Part shown: one piece after another, positions 23,365 to 27,928 of the stretch | Layout: each line of letters opens with the position of its first letter | Position numbering within the stretch: the first letter of the stretch is position 1 | Assembly (NCBI GenBank): GCA_963624975.1 | Contig: CAVFRF010000044.1 | Span: forward strand, 1 to 27,928 | DNA length: 27,928 bases | Direction of reading: 5' to 3' | Source of the DNA: CAVLCC01 sp963624975 | GTDB lineage: Bacteria > Actinomycetota > Coriobacteriia > Coriobacteriales > CADBOM01 | Notes under the pieces: generated by a model | Told to the model about the DNA's origin: nothing | Seen by the model: only the letters and a program-made list of their open reading frames with translations | The model's database searches: none | Program-made: the position numbers and the translations under genes

Positions 23365-23499
23365 GCGCGCCTTTCTCGTTTGCCTGACCTTGCGACCTGC
23401 CGATCCGCGTGCACCGCACAGTCTGCGTGCATCGCATATCATGATAGCCAAAATGCAGTCCAAACTCGCGGTTGCTGCCGTTACCGTGAAGGATGGACG

Positions 23500-23680
23500 G
23501 ACATTGCGAAGGGCCCTCGAGCGGTGCGCTCCGTCTGACGTTTGGAAATCCCCAGCTCATCGCCCATCTGAGATACCGTGACGGCAGGGTTTTCGCCAAC
23601 GATTGCAAGCAGCTTGCCACGCATCGTGCCGGCCTCGTCGGTTATACCGCCGTTTATGCCGCCATCTTACCGTAACGGGA
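23500..23680 (-). pseudogene. Remnant of a C-terminal winged-helix domain (AlbA_2/AAA_4-type regulator)
   Basis: On the minus strand the frame reads DGGINGGITDEAGTMRGKLL, then AIVGENPAVTVSQMGDELGI and SKRQTER before going out of frame. The GGINGGI linker followed by a small winged helix with ISKRQTER is how C-termini of AlbA_2-type (formerly AAA_4) putative transcriptional regulators look. A stop codon lies just upstream, no N-terminal domain is present, and a frameshift near 23530 moves the expected recognition-helix continuation (RALRNVR) to another frame. It is a decayed gene, not a functional one. Confidence 0.6.
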
Positions 23681-23713
23681 ATCGGCAATCGGGTGCCCGA
23701 CAAGCAGACCCCC

Positions 23714-23986
23714 TGGCAAGAATTTGCGATTGCTGCGGTTCGCGCACTTCCCGGAGGGCTTTTGCGGCAAATATTTTCGATTGCTGCGGGCGTGCGCGGG
23801 ATTCTGCTCCTCATCGGCCATGATGCAGCTTTCCACGGTATGTCTTGGTAAAGTTAAGCTTGCTGAACTTTACCAAGACCCTGCATCGGCAACACGGTCC
23901 TCCACCCAAACCGCAGGAATCGAAAATTCTTGCCCCAGAACGCCAAGTCGGCGATGCGCAGCTGCGGGAATCGAAAATTCTTACCA
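23714..23986. repeat. Four 25-bp repeats, opposed pairs, 51-bp period
   Basis: Two copies on the plus strand (TGGCAAG... and CGGCAAA..., each ending CGATTGCTGCGG) lie at 23714-23738 and 23765-23789. Two inverted copies (CCGCAGGAATCGAAAATT, CTGCGGGAATCGAAAATT, then TTGCC or TTACC) lie at 23911-23935 and 23962-23986. Within each pair the start-to-start distance is exactly 51 bp, as in the array at 3880-4202, and the pairs are symmetric about 23850. Arm sequence differs from the first array (CTGCGG instead of CCGAAC) but the CGATTGC core and geometry agree. Confidence 0.8.
23842..23879. repeat. 14-bp-arm perfect inverted repeat in the middle of the second array
   Basis: GTCTTGGTAAAGTT and its exact inverse AACTTTACCAAGAC flank a ten-base spacer (AAGCTTGCTG). 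It lies between the two opposed pairs of 25-bp repeats, close to their symmetry centre. No T-run follows on either strand, so it is a poor terminator. Confidence 0.85.
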
Positions 23987-24021
23987 TCATGAGGCAGTCG
24001 CACGCTGCCAAGAAACTCGCT

Positions 24022-24105
24022 ATCTTCCGATTCATGCAGATTTTGAGCAATCCCATCTTCCGATTCGTGCAGAATATCGCCATTTCTATTTGCCGATTCG
24101 TGCAA
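24022..24105. repeat. Three 33-bp-spaced repeats with an ATCTTCCGATTCGTGCAG core
   Basis: An 18-bp unit starting at 24022, 24055 and 24088 (ATCTTCCGATTCATGCAG, ATCTTCCGATTCGTGCAG, ATTTGCCGATTCGTGCAA) is separated by 15-bp AT-rich spacers. It aligns with the CGATTGCTGCGG half of the 25-bp repeats, in the same orientation as the copies at 23714 and 23765, so it is probably a diverged relative with a shorter period. Confidence 0.75.
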
Positions 24106-24136
24106 GCAAAGAATACGTCTTCGTAGAGAGCATCCG

Positions 24137-24241
24137 CTACACTCCCATGGCATCGAGCATCTGTCTGGCAGAAGCGTAGCCCTCTCCGCCCTCGGCGATA
24201 AGTTCCTCAGCCTCGCGGATGGACTCTCGCGACTCTGCATT
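24137..24241 (-). pseudogene. Antitoxin C-terminal remnant
   Basis: The minus strand reads NAESRESIREAEELIAEGGE then GYASARQMLDAMGV and TAG. This looks like the C-terminal toxin-binding tail of a RelB/Phd-type antitoxin. No start or DNA-binding half is found upstream, where the frame enters the antisense of the methyltransferase gene. Its middle matches the remnant at 22127-22174. Confidence 0.4.
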
Positions 24242-24395
24242 GGGGCTTCTTACAATATTCAATGAACGGACGGCGGCGTTGCCGCAGCGCGGGCGTGCAT
24301 GCTCGTACTTGCCGGCAAGGCCAACCACTACGAAAGCAGCTGATTTGCAGTACACATGGAACTCTCTGCCCGACGACTTCTCGCTCGACGGGTAC

Positions 24396-25463
24396 ATGCA
24401 GCGATATGCGCGGGCCGTGGTCGAGGATGCCACGGTGCTCCGGGGCAGATGGTTGCAGCGCGAATGGAACGCGGATGCAGGCGCAGCCACGTCCGCGCCC
24501 GGCAGTGACAGCACCAGCGACGGCGAGAGCGCAAGCGACGTGCATCCGAGCGGATTCACCCAGCTGCATCTCGACCTCGGATGCGGCAAGGGGGACTTCG
24601 CCGTCGGAGAAGCGCTCGCACATTCCGACACGCTGTTCGTGGGACTCGACGTAGATGCCAAGGCCATCGCATGCGCGGCCAAGCTGGCATGCGAGAGCGG
24701 AGCCGGCAACGCCCGCTTCTGCGTAGCAGGTGCCGAGACCCTCGAGAACATATTCGCACCCGGGGAGCTGGACGCGATCTACCTCAACTTCCCGACCCCC
24801 TGCCCCAAAGCGCGCGATGCCCGCAGGCGACTCGTTCATCCGAACAAGCTGGCCTGCTACCACAGGCTACTCGCACCAGATGGCAAGCTGATGCTGCGAA
24901 CCGACAACCAGCCGCTCTTCGCTTACGCCCTGCACCAGCTGGAGCAGTCCGAGTTCGATATCGTCGAAAAGAGCGACGACGCGCGCCGCCAGCGCACGCC
25001 ACTAGACAATCCGGGCGAACAGGACTCGTCACTCGAACAGGAGCCGCAGCGCGACAATCTAAGCGAGCACGACTTGTGCACCGGCGAGTTGCACGAACAT
25101 GTCTCGTCGCTCGGGCAAAACTCGCAGCTCCACGGGTCACTCACACAGTACTCGCTCAGCTGGTGCGCGAACTCCCCGGTCACTGGCTACGAACGCCGCG
25201 CCCTCGAGCTTGGGGCGCGAATCTACGCTGCAGCGGCCGTTCCGAAGCCCTGTGTCTCGGCGGATGCGCCGGCTGAACACAAGGCCGACTCCCCTCTGCA
25301 AAACAGCGCCCAGCTCGCCCCCGCCGACAGCAGCCTCTACGACTACATCGACGAGAACCTCGACCCTTCGGGATACCTTCCTCCCGAGATGAAGGCGGGC
25401 ATCGAGTCGATCCTGCGCGAACGCAAGCAGTCGCTGCGCAAGGGTCGCAAGCCATCCCGCTAG
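24396..25463 (+). CDS. trmB: TrmB-like tRNA (guanine-N7)-methyltransferase with insertion
   Basis: The frame is open from 24219 (414 residues). No ribosome site supports any one start; ATG 24396 (355 residues) is a conservative choice and TTG codons near 24309 or 24345 are possible. Residue numbers count from 24219. SAM binding: LHLDLGCGKGDFAVG (116-130). The TrmB signature, normally NFPDPWPKxRHxKRRLV, reads NFPTPCPKARDARRRLV (190-206). RTDN (227-230) and TGYERRALELG (322-332) follow. It would make m7G46 in tRNA. Unusual are a hydrophilic insert of about 60 residues (256-318) containing a 26-residue internal duplication, and an extra C-terminal tail (343-414) with YDYIDENLDPSGYLPPEM. Typical TrmB has 210-240 residues. 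Confidence 0.82.
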   Translation: MQRYARAVVEDATVLRGRWLQREWNADAGAATSAPGSDSTSDGESASDVHPSGFTQLHLDLGCGKGDFAVGEALAHSDTLFVGLDVDAKAIACAAKLACESGAGNARFCVAGAETLENIFAPGELDAIYLNFPTPCPKARDARRRLVHPNKLACYHRLLAPDGKLMLRTDNQPLFAYALHQLEQSEFDIVEKSDDARRQRTPLDNPGEQDSSLEQEPQRDNLSEHDLCTGELHEHVSSLGQNSQLHGSLTQYSLSWCANSPVTGYERRALELGARIYAAAAVPKPCVSADAPAEHKADSPLQNSAQLAPADSSLYDYIDENLDPSGYLPPEMKAGIESILRERKQSLRKGRKPSR

Positions 25464-25470
25464 CCGCAAT

Positions 25471-25486
25471 CGGCAAGCGCTTGCCG
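25471..25486. terminator. Perfect 16-bp palindrome between convergent genes
   Basis: CGGCAAGC followed by GCTTGCCG gives a 6-bp stem with a GCGC loop, eight bases after the trmB stop and 24 bases beyond the GGDEF stop. There is no T-run. It could be a weak bidirectional terminator; it begins within GCCGCAATCGGCAAG, which also resembles the dispersed repeat core. Confidence 0.35.
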
Positions 25487-25509
25487 CGCTATGGGGAAGT
25501 TTGCAATCC

Positions 25510-26640
25510 TCAGCGGCCTGCGTGGTACTTGCGCTTCTCGGCGTACATCTCCTCGTCCATGCGATGCAGGAATGTCTCCGAGGTGTCGCTCTTCTCGAAC
25601 TTCGCGTACCCCATGGCCATGTTGAGGGTGAAGACCTGCTCGCCGGAGCCGTTTTGCTGCTCGAGCATCGCCTCGATGTCGCGGATCGTGGCGCGCACGA
25701 GCTGCTCGTCGGCACCCGGCAGCAGCGCTATGAACTCGTCGCCCGCATAGCGAATCGCGATGCCGTCTTCGGGCAGCACTCGAAACAGCACGTCGCCGAT
25801 CGTGCAGATGGCCTGGTCGCCGACGCTGTGCCCGAAGGTGTCGTTGATGTACTTGAAGTCGTTCACGTCCAACATGATCCCGTACATCGGCTCGTCGCTG
25901 GCGGCATCGTGCTTGGCCAGCACGCCCATCAGGTACCGCCGGTTGAAGAGCCCCGAAAGCTCGTCGGTGTACACGCTGCGGGCGTAGGCCTGCATCTGCA
26001 CGAATATGAGCGCTATGCCCACCGACAGCCACGACAGCGTGATGCCGTAGAAGCAGAACTGCACCACAACGCCCGCGACGCACGGCGCGATGAAGTACTG
26101 CACAGGGAAGAACTGCAGGTTAACGCCGCGTTTGCGAGAGCGCAGCACCAGAAAGATGCTGTAGGCGAAGTAGAGCATGAGCGTCGCGTAGCCGAGCGGC
26201 GCGCCCACGCCCCTGTGGTACACGTTGTCGGACGACACCCAGAACATGAACCCCGTGCCGGCGAGCGTGCAGGCTATGGCCACCACCTCGACGAGCCACG
26301 GAATCACCACGAACTTGACGCTGCGCATGGTGCGCTTGTAGTTGCGGTAGATGCGCAGGTCGACATACAGGCACCACATCATCCCGATGGTCACGGTGCC
26401 GAAGAAGCACAGCCCGTTGGACAGGTAGTTGATCTGGCTGCCGAAGGCGACGGCCTGCCCGTCCACCAGGTACGAGACCGTCTCGAACGCCGCGCCGACG
26501 AGATTGGCCAGGCACATCCCGTCGTAGAACCTGTCCTCGGCATGGATGCTCTCGCGGTTCTTGCGCCTGCAATGCAGCAGGAACCACATCATGAGGATGG
26601 TGATGCCGTTGGCAACCAGTATTTCGTTGAGGTCTATCAA
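25510..26640 (-). CDS. Membrane-bound diguanylate cyclase (GGDEF)
   Basis: 376 residues from a TTG start (frame MIDLNEILVANG); the ribosome site is weak. Six or seven membrane helices fill residues 8-215. The GGDEF domain (222-376) begins TDELSGLFNRRYL, has the metal-binding Asp258 (MLDVNDFKYINDTFGH) and the active loop RYAGDEFIALL (297-307). AGDEF is a common active variant that makes c-di-GMP from two GTP. The inhibitory I-site RxxD, expected before IAIRYAGDEF, reads LPED, so product inhibition at that site is unlikely. No EAL or PilZ gene lies in the window. A TACAAT box (26735-26730) about 90 bp upstream is the likeliest promoter, and a single hairpin-forming repeat lies just beyond it. 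Confidence 0.9.
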   Translation of the reverse strand: MIDLNEILVANGITILMMWFLLHCRRKNRESIHAEDRFYDGMCLANLVGAAFETVSYLVDGQAVAFGSQINYLSNGLCFFGTVTIGMMWCLYVDLRIYRNYKRTMRSVKFVVIPWLVEVVAIACTLAGTGFMFWVSSDNVYHRGVGAPLGYATLMLYFAYSIFLVLRSRKRGVNLQFFPVQYFIAPCVAGVVVQFCFYGITLSWLSVGIALIFVQMQAYARSVYTDELSGLFNRRYLMGVLAKHDAASDEPMYGIMLDVNDFKYINDTFGHSVGDQAICTIGDVLFRVLPEDGIAIRYAGDEFIALLPGADEQLVRATIRDIEAMLEQQNGSGEQVFTLNMAMGYAKFEKSDTSETFLHRMDEEMYAEKRKYHAGR

Positions 26641-26729
26641 GCGGCTATCGCATTCTCATGTCGAGGTGAAGCGGTTGGGCGAAACTTTTGAGGACGTTGC
26701 CGTGAAACGTCGAAGATGCGTACGCAACC

Positions 26730-26735
26730 ATTGTA
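26730..26735 (-). promoter_or_regulatory. Candidate -10 box of the GGDEF gene
   Basis: TACAAT on the minus strand, 90 bp before the TTG start. The -35 position is weak. The repeat at 26767-26791 begins 31 bp upstream of this box. Confidence 0.35.
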
Positions 26736-26766
26736 CGCCCCACCATGCGAATAAGCTGCGCGCGAA

Positions 26767-26791
26767 CCGCAGCAATCGCAAATTGCTGCCT
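26767..26791. repeat. Single copy of the 25-bp repeat forming a perfect hairpin
   Basis: Aligns over its full length with the inverted copies at 23911 and 23962 (CCGCAGCAATCGCAAATT, then GCTGCC). GCAGCAAT (26769-26776) pairs perfectly with ATTGCTGC (26782-26789) around a five-base CGCAA loop. Confidence 0.75.
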
Positions 26792-26798
26792 CGGGCGC

Positions 26799-26838
26799 AA
26801 AAAATGGGGCAACCCTGCACGATGACAGGTCGCCCCAT
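26799..26838 (-). terminator. Intrinsic terminator of the 123-residue protein gene
   Basis: On the minus strand ATGGGGC pairs with GCCCCAT (26838-26832 with 26810-26804), extended past a mismatch by three more pairs, and is followed directly by TTTTTTG. It lies 69 bp after the stop of the 26907-27278 gene. Confidence 0.85.
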
Positions 26839-26906
26839 CTGTTGAAACGCGAGCTATCGGCTCTAACTTGCTGCGGCACCGAGCATGCGGCACCGAACGT
26901 GCGGCT

Positions 26907-27278
26907 CTAGGCCTGGCCCTCCTCGGCGGCCTTCTTGGCATCCATCTCGAGCACCATCTCGTGCAGCTCCTCGACGTGCGCCAGGTAGATGGCGATATCT
27001 TCATGCATGCTCTCGGGGAACAGGTCGATGTTCTCCACCACGTCGGCGGCGAAGTCGTAGATGAACTGGGTCTGCTCGAGGTTGGTCCTATCGTCGTCGT
27101 CCTTGGCCTTGGACGACTTGTCCTCGCCGTCCTTCTTGACGATCTCGTAGTGCTCGAGCATCTTCTCGGGTACCTTGCCCTCGGCGGCCAGCTTCTCGAC
27201 TTCCTTGAGAATGATGCGCTGCTTCTTGGTCATCTTGAAGAGGGTCTTGAGCAGTTTGAAAAGTTTGGTGACGAACAT
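26907..27278 (-). CDS. Small charged protein of unknown function
   Basis: 123 residues. GGAGGA four bases before ATG fixes the start at 27278; the frame is open 58 codons further but without protein-like composition. The N-terminus MFVTKLFKLLKTLFKMTKKQ is amphipathic and basic, able to lie on a membrane. The middle is highly charged (GEDKSSKAKDDDDRTN) and the C-terminal half predicts long helices (FPESMHEDIAIYLAHVEELH). No signal peptide or cysteines. I recognise no family. It has its own intrinsic terminator at 26799-26838. The 263 bp upstream (27279-27541) hold the terminator of the next gene and no further open gene. Confidence 0.7.
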   Translation of the reverse strand: MFVTKLFKLLKTLFKMTKKQRIILKEVEKLAAEGKVPEKMLEHYEIVKKDGEDKSSKAKDDDDRTNLEQTQFIYDFAADVVENIDLFPESMHEDIAIYLAHVEELHEMVLEMDAKKAAEEGQA

Positions 27279-27456
27279 GAATCCTCCAATCGTCTTAACG
27301 CTAACAGCATGCGTGGGCATCGAGATGTCTCCCCCGCGCATGGCGAATACACCGTTAGCCATTGTGCCACACATGTGCGGGCCGTGCGCGAGCGTGGCGA
27401 GATATTCACCAACCCTGCACTCTAGCGTGCCCCGGCATGTGCGGCCCGACACGAAA

Positions 27457-27495
27457 AGACCCGCCTAGGAGCTGCGAACTGCCAAAGGCGGGTCT
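27457..27495 (-). terminator. Intrinsic terminator of the 27542-27928 gene
   Basis: AGACCCGCC (27457-27465) and GGCGGGTCT (27487-27495) form a perfect 9-bp stem; read on the minus strand the stem is followed by TTTCG. It lies about 46 bp after the stop. Confidence 0.8.
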
Positions 27496-27541
27496 GCGAT
27501 AGCAAATAGCTGCCGGCCAGTTGCAAACCGGCTCGAAGGCT

Positions 27542-27928
27542 TTAGGCCTCCTGCTTCTCCTGCTGCGCGAGCTGCTTGCCCTCGTTGCGCACGGAGCGGC
27601 AGATGTCGAAGAAGATGCCCATGAAGCCGAGGGTGAACAGACCGGAGATATCGAAGCCCACGGTCACGATGTTGCCGATAACGCCGATGATGGAGAGCAC
27701 GAAGCTGATGCCCGCGCACACGGTAACGAAGCCCATCTTGGAGGGGTTGTTGGCACCGCGGATGCCCATGATGGAAACGAAGAGGTCCCAGGCACCGAAG
27801 ATGATGGTGATAACGGCGGCGCCGATCAGGATGTAGAGGGCGTCGGCAGCGCTGTAGCCGGCGATCAGGTTCTGGGAAGCTGCATCGAGGGCAGCGTCGG
27901 GGGTGGAAAAGCATGCGACCATCAGGAA
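27542..27928 (-). CDS. Small four-helix membrane protein, 5' end at window edge
   Basis: 126 residues from the first visible ATG (27922), but the frame is open to the end of the window, so the true start may be outside. About four membrane helices are seen: ALYILIGAAVITIIFGAWDL, MGFVTVCAGISFVLSIIGVI, VTVGFDISGLFTLGFMGIFF and a shorter N-terminal one. The last 20 residues are charged (RSVRNEGKQLAQQEKQEA) and cytoplasmic. The fold order recalls small actinobacterial membrane proteins without known function; no family is assigned. Confidence 0.7.
   Translation of the reverse strand, partial: FLMVACFSTPDAALDAASQNLIAGYSAADALYILIGAAVITIIFGAWDLFVSIMGIRGANNPSKMGFVTVCAGISFVLSIIGVIGNIVTVGFDISGLFTLGFMGIFFDICRSVRNEGKQLAQQEKQEA

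Noticed and set aside
23880..24110. Transposon or insertion-sequence ends
   Set aside because: No transposase gene or remnant, no target-site duplication, and the repeats are multiple and phased rather than a single pair of ends.
23724..24179. 151-codon plus-strand open frame across the second array
   Set aside because: Its repeated LPIRA-like segments are just the 33-bp repeats read in frame; no ribosome site or homology.

Overview
The window is high-GC, gene-dense bacterial DNA. It most resembles a gut-type Coriobacteriia (Eggerthellales-like) actinobacterium. This rests on the GltA/NfnB-type oxidoreductase, a Tat-exported lipoprotein amidohydrolase, a diguanylate cyclase with a multi-membrane-segment N-terminus, soluble hybrid histidine kinases and GC-rich codon use. 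The genus cannot be fixed from sequence reading alone. I see no rRNA, tRNA, insertion sequence, prophage or canonical CRISPR array.

Layout. 2-940: 3' part of a GltA/NfnB-type NADPH oxidoreductase, closed by a hairpin. 1037-6246 (minus): an HdeD-like membrane protein, an orphan 3' coding fragment, a YqhA/UPF0114 membrane protein, a fosmidomycin-resistance-type MFS exporter, a 320-bp array of 25-bp repeats, then a soluble PAS hybrid kinase. 6458-11972 (minus): a three-domain glycosyltransferase (TTG start) and a Kup potassium transporter. 12243-14720 (plus): a second soluble hybrid kinase with two receiver domains. 14801-15577 (minus): a RelB/DinJ-type antitoxin with a PIN toxin and a clear inverted-repeat operator. 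15790-17547 (minus): a Tat-lipoprotein YtcJ-like amidohydrolase. A 500-bp intergenic region full of palindromes separates it from a divergent CPBP-type membrane protease (18050-18955). 19150-20539 (minus): a membrane protein of unknown function and an Ogt alkyltransferase. 20938-21939 (plus): a D-2-hydroxyacid dehydrogenase. 22201-23364 (minus): an ArsB/SLC13-type anion permease. 23365-24395 holds gene remnants and a second repeat array. 24396-25463 (plus; start uncertain): a TrmB-like tRNA methyltransferase. 25510-26640 (minus): a membrane GGDEF protein. 26907-27928 (minus): two small proteins of unknown function, each with a good intrinsic terminator.

The most unusual signal is a family of short, imperfectly palindromic repeats with a CGATTGC / GCAATCG core. 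It occurs as a seven-copy array (3880-4202), a second array (23714-24105) and a single perfect-hairpin copy (26767-26791). Units within an array are spaced 51 bp apart (33 bp in one sub-array), and arrays switch orientation in the middle. The copies lie in non-coding DNA near gene starts: the array beside the MFS gene abuts its predicted -10, and the single copy sits upstream of the GGDEF gene's predicted -10. They look like helically phased binding sites or structured elements of a dispersed repeat family, and I do not recognise them. Second in interest is the palindrome cluster between the amidohydrolase and CPBP genes.
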